Shown here piece by piece: positions 15,108-23,862 of a stretch of DNA of 64,000 bases. Both the position numbers and the translations under genes were made by a program. The first letter of the stretch is position 1. Each line of letters opens with the position of its first letter. Under the pieces are notes generated by a model, which ran no database searches, was not told the DNA's origin, and was given only the letters and a program-made list of their open reading frames with translations. Source of the stretch: Salinivirga cyanobacteriivorans (GTDB lineage Bacteria > Bacteroidota > Bacteroidia > Bacteroidales > Salinivirgaceae); the NCBI RefSeq assembly GCF_001443605.1, contig NZ_CP013118.1:2661501-2725500 (forward strand). The letters are read 5' to 3'.

Positions 15108-16997
15108 ATGGGATTACTGGATCAAATTGAATATCCCACTGATCTAAAAAAACTCGATAAACCACAACTTATTCAGCTAGCTGATGAGTTGCGCGAATTT
15201 ATTATAGACGAGGTAAGTGCCAACCCCGGCCATTTTGGAGCCAGCCTTGGTGCAGTAGAATTAACAGTGGCCCTACACTACGTTTACAACACACCGTATG
15301 ACCGCTTAATTTGGGATGTAGGCCACCAGGCTTACGGTCATAAAATTCTTACCGGACGCAAAAACCGGTTTCATACCAATCGAAAACTCGGAGGAATAAG
15401 CGGTTTTCCAAATCGTTCAGAAAGTGAATACGATGCCTTTGGTGTTGGTCATTCATCCACGAGTATAAGTGCCGCTCTTGGAATGGCTGTTTCAGCTCAG
15501 CTACGCAAAGAAGATGATCGACATGTTATAGCTGTAATTGGCGATGGTGCCCTAACCGGAGGCATGGCTATGGAAGGTTTGAATAATGTGGGTGTGCAAA
15601 ATGCCAATATTCTGGTCGTACTGAACGACAACGATATGGCCATTGATCCGAATGTGGGCGCTTTTAAAGAGTACCTGACCGACATTGCCACCTCAAGACC
15701 CTACAATAAACTCAAGGATGAGGTTTGGAATATGCTTGGCAAATTTAACCGACTCGGGCCTACAGCACAGCGTCTTATTCAAAAAGTTGACAACAGTATA
15801 AAATCTTTGCTCATGAAGCAAAGTAATTTTTTTGAAGCCATTAACTTTCGTTATTTCGGGCCCATTGACGGGCACGATGTGGTACACCTGGTCAACGTGA
15901 TGAATGACCTGAAAGATATTCCGGGCCCTAAACTGCTCCATTGTATTACAAAAAAAGGCAAAGGGTTTAAACAAGCGGAGCTCAATGCTGCAGAATGGCA
16001 TGCGCCGGGTAAATTCGATAAAAATACAGGCCTGAAAATAAAAGATGACGATGGCACGCCCAAACCACCCAAATATCAGGATGTGTTTGGACATACATTG
16101 CTGGAACTTGCCAGACAAAACAAAGAAATTGTTGGTATTACACCCGCAATGCCCGCAGGTTCATCTCTGAACATCATGATGAAAGAGATGCCCGACCGTT
16201 GTTTTGATGTGGGAATTGCAGAGCAACATGCTGTTACCTTTTCTGCAGGACTGGCGGCAGAACAAAAAACACCTTTTTGTAACATTTACAGCACATTTAT
16301 GCAACGTGCCTATGATCAAATTGTGCACGACGTGGCACTGCAGAAATTACCGGTTGTTTTTTGTCTCGACCGTGGTGGTCTTGTTGGTGAAGATGGAGCA
16401 ACCCATCACGGTGCATTTGATTTGGCTTACATGCGAAGTGTGCCCAATATGATTGTGAGTGCTCCAATGAATGAAACAGAGCTTCGAAATTTGATGTATA
16501 CAGCACAAAACTACAAAGAAGGGCCTTTTTCTATACGCTATCCAAGAGGTCGTGGAATGCTGATCGATTGGAAACAACCTATGAATGATTTGCCAATTGG
16601 GCAAGGAAGAAAAGTTTCAGATGGCGAAGAAGTTGCTATTGTTTCAATCGGGCATCCCGGGAATTTCGTGCAACAGGCCATTAATCATCTTAAATCTGAA
16701 AAAATTACACCGGCCCACTACGATATACGCTTTTTGAGACCTATTGATGAGGATCTTTTAGAAGAAGTGTTCAATAATTTTCAGAAAATAATTACCGTTG
16801 AAGACGGCACCATCATTGGTGGTTTGGGAAGTGCTGTTATAGAATATGCCGCAGAACACGGACACCGGGCCCAAATTGTGCGTTTAGGTATTCCAGATAA
16901 ATTTATTGAGCACGGTAAGCCTGCTGAACTTTACCGTATGTGCGGTTTTGATTCAGAAGGAATCATGAAAACTGTCAAGGAAATCGTATCTGCTTAG
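15108..16997 (+). CDS. dxs: 1-deoxy-D-xylulose-5-phosphate synthase
   Basis: First enzyme of the MEP isoprenoid pathway: condenses pyruvate and glyceraldehyde 3-phosphate with thiamine diphosphate. The 629-residue length from the chosen ATG is typical. The N-terminal part has WDVGHQAYGHKILTGR and the thiamine-binding GDGALTGGMAMEGLNN with NDNDMAI. The middle, transketolase-like domain has the catalytic glutamate in DVGIAEQHAVTFSAGLA, then DRGGLVGEDGATHHG. The C-terminal domain has PIDEDLL and VEDGTIIGGLGSAV. The longer frame from 15021 adds 29 residues unlike the family. The next pathway enzyme, dxr, is at 59016-60173. Confidence 0.97.
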   Translation: MGLLDQIEYPTDLKKLDKPQLIQLADELREFIIDEVSANPGHFGASLGAVELTVALHYVYNTPYDRLIWDVGHQAYGHKILTGRKNRFHTNRKLGGISGFPNRSESEYDAFGVGHSSTSISAALGMAVSAQLRKEDDRHVIAVIGDGALTGGMAMEGLNNVGVQNANILVVLNDNDMAIDPNVGAFKEYLTDIATSRPYNKLKDEVWNMLGKFNRLGPTAQRLIQKVDNSIKSLLMKQSNFFEAINFRYFGPIDGHDVVHLVNVMNDLKDIPGPKLLHCITKKGKGFKQAELNAAEWHAPGKFDKNTGLKIKDDDGTPKPPKYQDVFGHTLLELARQNKEIVGITPAMPAGSSLNIMMKEMPDRCFDVGIAEQHAVTFSAGLAAEQKTPFCNIYSTFMQRAYDQIVHDVALQKLPVVFCLDRGGLVGEDGATHHGAFDLAYMRSVPNMIVSAPMNETELRNLMYTAQNYKEGPFSIRYPRGRGMLIDWKQPMNDLPIGQGRKVSDGEEVAIVSIGHPGNFVQQAINHLKSEKITPAHYDIRFLRPIDEDLLEEVFNNFQKIITVEDGTIIGGLGSAVIEYAAEHGHRAQIVRLGIPDKFIEHGKPAELYRMCGFDSEGIMKTVKEIVSA

Positions 16998-17051
16998 ATA
17001 CTATGTCGCCAAAAAATTGTTCCTTTGGGTTTTGAATTTTTTATTCCGCAA

Positions 17052-17957
17052 ATGAGCAACAACAGGGCAGGATATATCACCGTATTTATAGCAATGCTAT
17101 GCTGGAGCCTTACCTTTGTATGGTACAAACAGGTATATGAGGTTTTTACACCTATTGGTACTGTGTTTTTAAGGCTCACCATTGCATCAGCTTTGCTGTT
17201 TGTGTTTACTAAATTGATCAGAAGGCTGCAGCCAATTGCCAAAGAGGACCGGTTTACTTTTTTGTCACTGGCATTTTTTGAACCTTTTGTGTATTTCTTT
17301 AGCGAGAGCTATGGTATGCATTACGTTTCGCCTACCGAAGGTGCGGTTATTATTGCAGTTATTCCTTTGCTTACACCCGTTATGGCCCGCATATTTTTTG
17401 GCGACAAGATCACCTTGTTAAATGTCATTGGTCTGGCCATATCATTTGTGGGTGTAGTGTTGGTGGTTACAAAAGTCGGGTTCGAATGGAAAGCTCCGGC
17501 CATTGGTGTAGCTTTTATGTTCATGGCTGTAATAGCAGCGCTGGGGTACTCAGCAATAATTATGAAACTCTCGGGTAAATACAATCCGTTCACCATTATT
17601 ACTTATCAGAATTTTATAGCAGCAGTTTTGTTCTTGCCACTATTCCTCGTTTTTGACCTGGATAATTTCCTGGCAGTGGAGTTTACCTTTGATAATGTTT
17701 GGCCATTGCTAAAACTGGCCGTGGTAGCGTCTGCTATGGCCTATCTGTTTTTTGTGTACAGTATTTCAAAAATTGGTATTGTACAGGCCAATATGTTTAC
17801 CAATTTAATTCCGGTATTCGCTGCAGTATTTGCCTGGTATATGCTTGGCGATGAGTTGAGCTGGCGAACTATCACTGGGGTGGCTTTAGTGGTTGTTGGG
17901 CTTTTCTTACCCCATTACAGCACTGTGCGGAGAAGGTATTTTTTCCTGAAAAAATAG
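17052..17957 (+). CDS. EamA/DMT-family transporter
   Basis: An inner-membrane protein of 301 residues with about ten hydrophobic helices in two repeats of five, as in the EamA drug/metabolite exporters. The first repeat opens with GYITVFIAMLCWSLTFVWYK and includes PTEGAVIIAVIPLLTPVMA; the second includes ALGYSAIIMKLSGKYNPFTI and ANMFTNLIPVFAAVFAWYML. Substrate unknown; family members move amino acids, nucleosides or drugs. The ATG at 17052 is chosen over a TTG at 17025. The 54-nt gap after dxs allows co-transcription. Confidence 0.9.
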   Translation: MSNNRAGYITVFIAMLCWSLTFVWYKQVYEVFTPIGTVFLRLTIASALLFVFTKLIRRLQPIAKEDRFTFLSLAFFEPFVYFFSESYGMHYVSPTEGAVIIAVIPLLTPVMARIFFGDKITLLNVIGLAISFVGVVLVVTKVGFEWKAPAIGVAFMFMAVIAALGYSAIIMKLSGKYNPFTIITYQNFIAAVLFLPLFLVFDLDNFLAVEFTFDNVWPLLKLAVVASAMAYLFFVYSISKIGIVQANMFTNLIPVFAAVFAWYMLGDELSWRTITGVALVVVGLFLPHYSTVRRRYFFLKK

Positions 17958-18053
17958 TATACGACGCCTTAATGAATTTCGAATCTGTGCATAATTTGCA
18001 TTACAAGATATAATATACCAGCGGCATCGGTTCAAAAACCCAGGCGAGAATCA

Positions 18054-18085
18054 CCTAATACTTTCTGAATATTAGGCGTTTTGTT
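18054..18085 (+). terminator. Terminator after the EamA transporter
   Basis: CCTAATA (18054-18060) pairs with TATTAGG (18070-18076) around a 9-base loop, followed on the plus strand by CGTTTTGTTTT. The stem overlaps the stop codon of the convergent DUF1643 gene. Confidence 0.5.
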
Positions 18086-18617
18086 TTACAAGATTTCTTA
18101 AATATTCCGGCATGTTAAAAGGCTGAGTTTTAGTGGTGGCTTTTAAATACAACGGATGTCGGGGATGCCCTGCTTTTGTGAGATTTCCTATGCTGAGCCA
18201 CTGGTGATTATGGTTTTCGGCAATTTGGCAAATATCTGCCAGGCAGTGGCTGAAATATGGGCGGTGCGATATGAGTGTACCCCAGGCAGCCCAGAGGTTA
18301 ACTTTTTCAAACTGCCCCATGAGTCGCGAAATGGCTTCCATGTTTTGTGTATGCAGTTTTTTGTTGAGTCGTTTGTGAATATTTACCGCATGTGTGGCCC
18401 GTTGGGGATAAATATTGAGCATGATCCAGCTGTCGAATCCATTATTGTACGTTAATCGCTCTACTGACCTAACGGTATTATCGAGATCTTCCGGTGCTGC
18501 TGTACTTGGGTTAATGCCAAAACAGATCAAAGGGTTCTGGCCTTTGACACCGAGCACATAACGATTTTTATTGTTTATGTCGGTTTCATATAGCCAGTCG
18601 TCAGGTTGTAGCATCAT
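18072..18617 (-). CDS. DUF1643 protein
   Basis: A 181-residue cytosolic protein of the DUF1643 family, recognised by RYVLGVKGQNPLICFGINPS, NTVRSVERLTYNNGFDSWIMLNIYPQRAT and LWAAWGTL. The family has no settled biochemical function; members occur near phages, plasmids and restriction loci but also, as here, in ordinary chromosomal settings. Two ATGs in tandem (18617, 18614) can start it. It overlaps the stop of the upstream FGE-sulfatase-like gene (ATGA type), so the two are translationally coupled, which is an odd pairing of a cytosolic and an exported protein. Confidence 0.85.
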   Translation of the reverse strand: MMLQPDDWLYETDINNKNRYVLGVKGQNPLICFGINPSTAAPEDLDNTVRSVERLTYNNGFDSWIMLNIYPQRATHAVNIHKRLNKKLHTQNMEAISRLMGQFEKVNLWAAWGTLISHRPYFSHCLADICQIAENHNHQWLSIGNLTKAGHPRHPLYLKATTKTQPFNMPEYLRNLVKQNA

Positions 18618-19420
18618 TCATCTACATTTTTTTCACATACGCAGCGAAATCCAAGCCAATCTGCTGGCCCATCATATGAAAAATCCTTTTCAATGGTAAC
18701 TTCTTCGGCCTTGTGTCGCCATGCTCCACCTTTAGCAACTCCTTTTTCCGCGATTATTTCTGCCACGTTACCCAAAATATTGTAAACCCCGTAAGTGTTT
18801 TTCCAATAAGCATCTACCTGGTTTGTTATATCGGGATGTGTGGTTATTCCATTGTCATTTTTATCTGCAGCTGTTTTAAAATTGTGACGAGCGGCTTTGC
18901 GGTATTTCTTTCTTTTAAATTTCCGTTTGGCTTTTTTTGAATAATCAGCGCTGGCAATTTTTTCCCATTCCGCTTTTGTTGGCAAACGGTAGGTGTATAC
19001 ACTGGGAATATTTTTAATTGTAGCCAGCTGTTCAGGGTCAATTTTATGTTTTTCAATGTAAATTTTTTCATTCACCCGGTCGCTGCGCCATTTGCAAAAG
19101 CTCCTGGCCTGTTCGTAACTTATTCCAATTACAGGGTAATTCTTATAGGCAGGGTGTTGATAGTAATATTGCACATAAGGTTCATTATACTTACCCTGTC
19201 TCCAAACCAGTGTATCAGGCAGCACCGCTTTATATTTTTTTGACTGTTCGCCATACTTCCTTTTGGCCCAAAACATATACTCTTTCCATTCGAGATTTGA
19301 GATTTCTGTCACATCACAATAAAGGTTCTCCTCGATTTTTACTGTGCCGGGCGGGTTGTCATTGCTGGCAAATAAATTAAATGATAGTGCTACCAGAGAT
19401 AAAATTACAATTGTTTTCAT
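18614..19420 (-). CDS. FGE-sulfatase (SUMF1)-domain exported protein
   Basis: A 268-residue protein with a signal peptide (MKTIVILSLVALSFNLFASN) and a formylglycine-generating-enzyme-like domain. The fold markers are VTEISNLEWKEYM, YPVIGISYEQARSFCKWRS, TYRLPTKAEWEKIA, YNILGNVAEI, KGGAWR and the ending DWLGFRCVCE. True FGEs use a pair of cysteines in the active site; here the usual C-terminal CxxxC-type pair is not evident, so a structural or T9SS/gliding role such as GldJ/GldK relatives have is more likely than sulfatase maturation. The ATG at 19420 is preferred to a TTG at 19426. It is followed by the coupled DUF1643 gene. Confidence 0.82.
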   Translation of the reverse strand: MKTIVILSLVALSFNLFASNDNPPGTVKIEENLYCDVTEISNLEWKEYMFWAKRKYGEQSKKYKAVLPDTLVWRQGKYNEPYVQYYYQHPAYKNYPVIGISYEQARSFCKWRSDRVNEKIYIEKHKIDPEQLATIKNIPSVYTYRLPTKAEWEKIASADYSKKAKRKFKRKKYRKAARHNFKTAADKNDNGITTHPDITNQVDAYWKNTYGVYNILGNVAEIIAEKGVAKGGAWRHKAEEVTIEKDFSYDGPADWLGFRCVCEKNVDE

Positions 19421-19564
19421 GTTCAATAGAAATATTTTGTTTGCTTAAACAAGCGAAAAATAACAATTTTTATTGTATTGCGGACCGGTTAATTTATTTT
19501 TGATTGCATATTGTTTTTGATTATTACTGGTCATAAGTGCCCATTTTGTATTAAATTAGTGCTT

Positions 19565-20731
19565 ATGAGAAAAATCAAGATACAAATGCTGGCCTTTTCC
19601 GGCGCAGATCAGGAAATATATGACAAAGGTATGGAGTTACTGGAGCGCTTTGTACCCGAAGATGCATTTATGTTCACTCATGTAAATCCAGATGTATTGT
19701 TTTTTATAACCGGCGGTTCTGAAAAGCATGCTATAGAAGCCTGTGCCAAACTTGACCGGGTATTATTATGGTCGCATGATGGTGATAACTCCAATGCTGC
19801 AGCTACAGAAGTAAAAGCTTATTTGGATAAAAAGCATACTTTCAGTCTTCTTTGGAGCATTCAGCAACAAGGGTTTGCTAATGATGTTATAAATTTTCAA
19901 CAAACCCTTTCAGCAACTGACAAGCTTAAAGATCAGCAATTGGGTCTTATTGGCAATGTGTCAGAATGGCTAGTGGCATCTGAAATATCAGAGAAGAAAT
20001 TGAGAGAGCGGTTTGGAGTATTTTTGGCACCTATCTCATGGGATGCTTTAAGGCCTTACAGCGATTTTGAGCCTTCTGGAAATTTTATGCAACACTTTGA
20101 AGGAGCCAGCGAGGATGAACTTGAAAAAGCTGCCCGGGTGCATCATTTAATGGAAAATACCATTGAAGAAAACCACCTTGATGCTATTACAGTCGAATGT
20201 TTTCCGTTGGTAAAACAGCATGCCGTAACAGCCTGTCTGTCGCTCTCATTGCTTAATGATATGGGTATTCCGGCTGGCTGCGAAGGCGACCTGACAAGCA
20301 TTACCGGCATGATGCTCTCCAAAGCGCTTACAGGCGAAATTGCATGGATGGCCAATACAGTGAAAATTGAAACCGATAAGGTTCGCTTTGCGCATTGCAC
20401 CATTGCCCGCAAAATGGTAAGGGCATACAACATCATGACCCATTATGAAACCGGACTGGGAACAGCCATTCAGGGCGAGATTAATGCTGAAAAACTTACC
20501 GTATTTCGTTTCGATAGCGAACTGAAACAAGCTTTTATTTCTATTGGCCAGGTGGTGGACCGGCCTAAATTGAGCAATGCATGTCGCACACAGGTGGACC
20601 TGGCAATGCCTGAAGAAGATATTAAAAAATTGCAAACACATCCGCTTGGTAATCACCATCTATTTTTACCGGGCGATCACCGGAAATTAATCGAATTGGC
20701 AGTTTTGTGGAGTGGGATGGAGGTAATCTAG
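19565..20731 (+). CDS. L-fucose/L-arabinose isomerase-like protein
   Basis: A 388-residue cytosolic protein resembling the sugar isomerase family of FucI and AraA, mainly over its second half. The signature is DAITVECFPLVKQHAVTACLSLSLLND, then GIPAGCEGDLTSITGMMLSKALTG and VRFAHCTIARKM, where Glu and Asp residues bind the metal in the true isomerases. It is shorter than FucI (about 590 residues), and no sugar kinase, aldolase or transporter gene is nearby, so the substrate is open. The ATG at 19565 replaces a longer reading from 19511 that lacks family match. The stop codon TAG (20729-20731) lies in the terminal repeat of a palindromic element. Confidence 0.8.
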   Translation: MRKIKIQMLAFSGADQEIYDKGMELLERFVPEDAFMFTHVNPDVLFFITGGSEKHAIEACAKLDRVLLWSHDGDNSNAAATEVKAYLDKKHTFSLLWSIQQQGFANDVINFQQTLSATDKLKDQQLGLIGNVSEWLVASEISEKKLRERFGVFLAPISWDALRPYSDFEPSGNFMQHFEGASEDELEKAARVHHLMENTIEENHLDAITVECFPLVKQHAVTACLSLSLLNDMGIPAGCEGDLTSITGMMLSKALTGEIAWMANTVKIETDKVRFAHCTIARKMVRAYNIMTHYETGLGTAIQGEINAEKLTVFRFDSELKQAFISIGQVVDRPKLSNACRTQVDLAMPEEDIKKLQTHPLGNHHLFLPGDHRKLIELAVLWSGMEVI

Positions 20732-20890
20732 TGTCATGCAAAGCATAATCTGACGGGCCAAGTATTGATCTTTTCATTTTTATCGGCGTTAAAAAATGTT
20801 TACAGAACGCTGCTATGCGCACATTTTTCGCCTTGCTAAAAACGAAAATCTCTTCTACCTACCCGAAACACTAAACTTGAAATGACACTA
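20729..20890. repeat. 162-bp MITE-like palindromic element
   Basis: Perfect 9-bp terminal inverted repeats, TAGTGTCAT (20729-20737) and ATGACACTA (20882-20890), bound a longer imperfect palindrome. GATCTTTTCATTTTTATC followed by GGCG and AAAAAATG on the left matches the reverse complement of the right half (GATTTTCGTTTTTAGC, then GGCGAAAAATGTG). The centre is CGC-TGCTAT-GCG near 20808-20819. There is no coding frame. It lies between two converging genes and its left end supplies the stop codon of the FucI-like gene. The whole can fold as a long hairpin and may also end transcription. Confidence 0.6.
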
Positions 20891-20971
20891 GCTTATATTT
20901 CATAAAAAAGAGACTACTAAAAAGTATGATCCTTTTTGGTTAGCCTCCCTGTGTTTGTTTAATTTTAAGGA

Positions 20972-21571
20972 CTATTCTTTTCCAAGTACCTGCTTAACAA
21001 CTTTGGTGATATATTTTCCGATAATGTCAAATTCGAGGTTGACAATGGTGCCCTCTTCGTAGGTTTTAAAAACGGTATGCTCATAGGTATAAGGAATAAC
21101 AGCAACCTGGAAGGTTTTTTTCCGGCTGTTTACCACGGTCATGCTCACACCGTCAATTGATACAGAACCTTTCTCAACTGTAATGTTATCGCCTTTGGGC
21201 TCGTATTTAAAAGTAAAGTACCAGCTGCCATCTGCTTCTTCTACATTCGTTACTGTAGCAGTTTGATCTACGTGTCCCTGAACCATGTGTCCGTCGAGGC
21301 GGCCATCGGCTTTCACACTTCTTTCAAGGTTTACAAGATCGCCTGGCTTGAGATTACCAAGGCTGCTTTTTAGCAGTGTCTCTTTTACTGCTGTAACAGT
21401 GTAATCATTATCAGTTTTATCCACAACAGTTAGGCAAACGCCATTATGCGAAATGCTTTGGTCAATGGCAAGTTCATCTACAAATGCGCAAGTGATGGTA
21501 AGGTCGACATTTTCGCCTTTTTTTTCCACTTTAACCACTTTTCCGGGCTCTTCTACTATTCCTGAGAACAT
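20972..21571 (-). CDS. ribE: Riboflavin synthase alpha chain
   Basis: Catalyses dismutation of two lumazines to riboflavin and a pyrimidine, the last step of riboflavin synthesis. The 199 residues contain the two homologous lumazine-binding halves: MFSGIVEEPGKVVKVEKKG with SISHNGVCLTVVD in the first (1-97) and LDGHMVQGHVDQTATV with SVSIDGVSMTVVN in the second. The start MFSGIVE is the usual one. No FMN riboswitch (RFN element) fits in the 79-nt gap upstream; instead there is a small hairpin (ACACGAA at 21601-21607 with TTCGTGT at 21616-21622). The rest of the pathway is not in the window. Confidence 0.96.
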   Translation of the reverse strand: MFSGIVEEPGKVVKVEKKGENVDLTITCAFVDELAIDQSISHNGVCLTVVDKTDNDYTVTAVKETLLKSSLGNLKPGDLVNLERSVKADGRLDGHMVQGHVDQTATVTNVEEADGSWYFTFKYEPKGDNITVEKGSVSIDGVSMTVVNSRKKTFQVAVIPYTYEHTVFKTYEEGTIVNLEFDIIGKYITKVVKQVLGKE

Positions 21572-21650
21572 AATTGATCAGTTTTATATGTTTATAGAGG
21601 ACACGAAATTAGTTATTCGTGTGCATAAATTACAATTTTTTTGACATTGG

Positions 21651-22661
21651 TTAGCGGTGATCTTTCAGAAAACAGCCTGCAGTAAAGTTTATAGCCTTTT
21701 CAATTCCTTCAAAATTGGTTTTAAGAGTTTGTTCTATCTTAGAATTGTCATAAAATGTTTTCGAAAAGGCAGAGCTGGCAGTATTTTTATTGATTTGTGA
21801 GCGATGGCCGGTGAGCTTTGAGAAAAAACCAGTAATGGCGGCTAAAAAATACATCATCCATGGTTGGGCGGCAAATCGGGGCCTTCTTACACTTAAATTA
21901 TCGGCGACCATATTAAAAAATTGCCGGTAGTTGAGGTTTTCGTTGTTCAGAATAAACTGTTGGTTTGAAATATCATTGAATAGAAGGTCGCTCATTGCTT
22001 TTGCTACATCACGCACATCTACAAATCCGGTTGTGCCGGTAGTGAAAAATGGCAGGCCTTTCCATACAGACTTGAATAACCGTGGGCTTCCCTGGTCCCA
22101 TTGACCGGGGCCAATGATTACTGTTGGATTCACAATTACAGCATCCATGCCTTCTTCCACACCTCTCCAAACTTCAAGTTCAGCTAAATGTTTGGAATTA
22201 CCATAAACAGATACGGGATTAAACTCGAACTCCTGGTTATCTTCTTTAACTTTATTGTCGGAACCATCACCTAAAGCCGCTATGGAGCTTACATATATAA
22301 ATTTTTTCACACCCGCCTCAAGTGCTGCATTTACCATATTTTCGGTTCCGTGATGGTTTATATTCAGCAAGTTACCCTTGTCGAGCGGAGAGAATGATAC
22401 CAACCCGGCACAATGAATAACAGAATCGACATCTGTTTCAAGAGCGGTTTCAAGTGAAAATATGTCAGTTATATCTCCTTCAACAAGCTGTATTTGATTA
22501 TCGTAATTATTTAAGTCGGCGCCATAATACTGAAAAGTGCGGGCTAATCGGCTGATGCGATGTTTTTTACGCACAAGGAGTTTTACTTTATGTCCCTGAC
22601 TTACCAAATGGTACGTCAGGTGACTACCTACTAACCCTGTTGCGCCTGTTACAAAAATCAT
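21651..22661 (-). CDS. NAD-dependent epimerase/dehydratase (extended SDR)
   Basis: A 336-residue extended short-chain dehydrogenase. The Rossmann motif GATGLVGSHL is at residues 6-15, the catalytic Tyr and Lys are in VYGNSKHLAELE near residue 153, and IYVSSIAALGDG holds the serine. The pattern is closest to dihydroflavonol-4-reductase-like bacterial enzymes that reduce or epimerise NDP-sugars or carbonyl groups. The substrate is not known. It follows the coiled-coil protein gene by 3 nt, so they are probably co-transcribed. Confidence 0.88.
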   Translation of the reverse strand: MIFVTGATGLVGSHLTYHLVSQGHKVKLLVRKKHRISRLARTFQYYGADLNNYDNQIQLVEGDITDIFSLETALETDVDSVIHCAGLVSFSPLDKGNLLNINHHGTENMVNAALEAGVKKFIYVSSIAALGDGSDNKVKEDNQEFEFNPVSVYGNSKHLAELEVWRGVEEGMDAVIVNPTVIIGPGQWDQGSPRLFKSVWKGLPFFTTGTTGFVDVRDVAKAMSDLLFNDISNQQFILNNENLNYRQFFNMVADNLSVRRPRFAAQPWMMYFLAAITGFFSKLTGHRSQINKNTASSAFSKTFYDNSKIEQTLKTNFEGIEKAINFTAGCFLKDHR

Positions 22662-22664
22662 ATT

Positions 22665-23603
22665 TTAAAAAATTGATTTCTTAACTTCGTACGAAGTACT
22701 ACCAATAATATGGTTGCCATGGATAATTTCAAACTTGTACATACCCGGAGGTAATGTTTCGTATACCTGGTAGTAAATGCACATATCAATTGCTTCGTTA
22801 TTGTACTTCAGGTTACGTTTTGCAGAGTACATAATATTGGTATTATTCACCTGTACAGAATCGAGTTGTTGGTTCTCCATCACAAAATCGGCTGGTGTAA
22901 TAATTCTTAAATAAATAGTTTTATCACCTGCTTCCACAACTCTGTTTTGGTCTATTGTAAAACAAGCCTTGAATTTATCAATACGCTTATTGCGGTTTCT
23001 TTCATTTCCATTTTCGTTCAGTCCTACAGCCGTAATATTCATAGCACGTAAAATTGATGCTACTTCCACTTTTTCCGAAGCCTCTTCCATCTTTTCAGAG
23101 AGCTGCTCGTGTTCTGTCTGAATTGTTTTATAACGAGTCCTTACCTGTTTGTTCTCCTTGCGCAGCGCAATGTTGCTTTGGTTAAGAGAGTCAATTTGTA
23201 CGATGTAGCTTCTCATGATTTTGCGCAAAGTAGAAAGCTCTTTTTCGTACTCTTCAAATTTTGTTCTGCTGTAACTTCGCTCATTACGCAGCCTGGTAAG
23301 TAATTTTTGAACCCGCTCTTTTTCAGCCAGCAATTCTTTGTTCACCTCTTCATTTGTGGTTTGCAAAGATTCGTATTCGGCAATCATATTTTCCAGGTTA
23401 TTTTCAATGCTGTCTTTGGTAATTGTAAGCTCAACATTTTCCTGAATCTGGGCCTTGTTTTTCTCCTTTTCGGTGTAGTACAACCATGCCAATCCAATAA
23501 CTGCGAGTGTCAATATGGCAAGTGTGATATTGTAAAACAGATTTGAACGGTTTTTGCTACCATTGCTATCTGTTAAGTTATGGTCAAAATTTTCTGTGTT
23601 CAT
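22665..23603 (-). CDS. Single-pass membrane protein with long coiled coil
   Basis: A 312-residue protein I cannot assign to a named family. Residues 1-20 are polar, about 22-43 form one hydrophobic helix (LFYNITLAILTLAVIGLAWLYY), about 45-185 are strongly charged and heptad-rich (a coiled coil), and about 190-312 form a beta-rich C-terminal domain with a run KACFTIDQNRVVEAGDKTIY and a final MYKFEIIHGNHIIGSTSYEV. The likely topology is N-in, with the coiled coil and the domain in the periplasm. It is transcribed away from the suf operon with its own promoter and leads into the epimerase gene. Confidence 0.7.
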   Translation of the reverse strand: MNTENFDHNLTDSNGSKNRSNLFYNITLAILTLAVIGLAWLYYTEKEKNKAQIQENVELTITKDSIENNLENMIAEYESLQTTNEEVNKELLAEKERVQKLLTRLRNERSYSRTKFEEYEKELSTLRKIMRSYIVQIDSLNQSNIALRKENKQVRTRYKTIQTEHEQLSEKMEEASEKVEVASILRAMNITAVGLNENGNERNRNKRIDKFKACFTIDQNRVVEAGDKTIYLRIITPADFVMENQQLDSVQVNNTNIMYSAKRNLKYNNEAIDMCIYYQVYETLPPGMYKFEIIHGNHIIGSTSYEVKKSIF

Positions 23604-23643
23604 TATGGCTTTTTTTTCGTTGTGTCAGGAACTTATTTTGTTG

Positions 23644-23672
23644 CAAAAATAATAGATTGTCAGTTCATTCAA
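23644..23672 (-). promoter_or_regulatory. Promoter of the coiled-coil protein gene
   Basis: On the minus strand a TTG (23670-23672) is followed after 18 bases by TATTTTTG (23644-23651), matching the Bacteroidota -33/-7 pattern. The -7 box ends 40 bases before the ATG. Confidence 0.5.
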
Positions 23673-23803
23673 GGAAAAATAGTGCCAAAATATCGGGGCT
23701 TATCATAATTCAAACAAAAATGTCCTGATTTTGTACCAAATATTACAGTTATTACGTCATTAAAGCTATATTATTGCAAACGTGACGAACAAAGAATATT
23801 TTT

Positions 23804-23811
23804 TACATTTG
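23804..23811 (+). promoter_or_regulatory. -7 promoter box (TACATTTG) of the suf operon
   Basis: An exact TAnnTTTG match 51 bases before the sufB ATG at 23863. A -33 element at the standard distance is unclear. No Fur-like or IscR-like operator was recognised around it. Confidence 0.5.
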
Positions 23812-23862
23812 GAATATATTTTGTGTATTTAGATTAATTAAAAATTAAATAATTCAAGGCTT

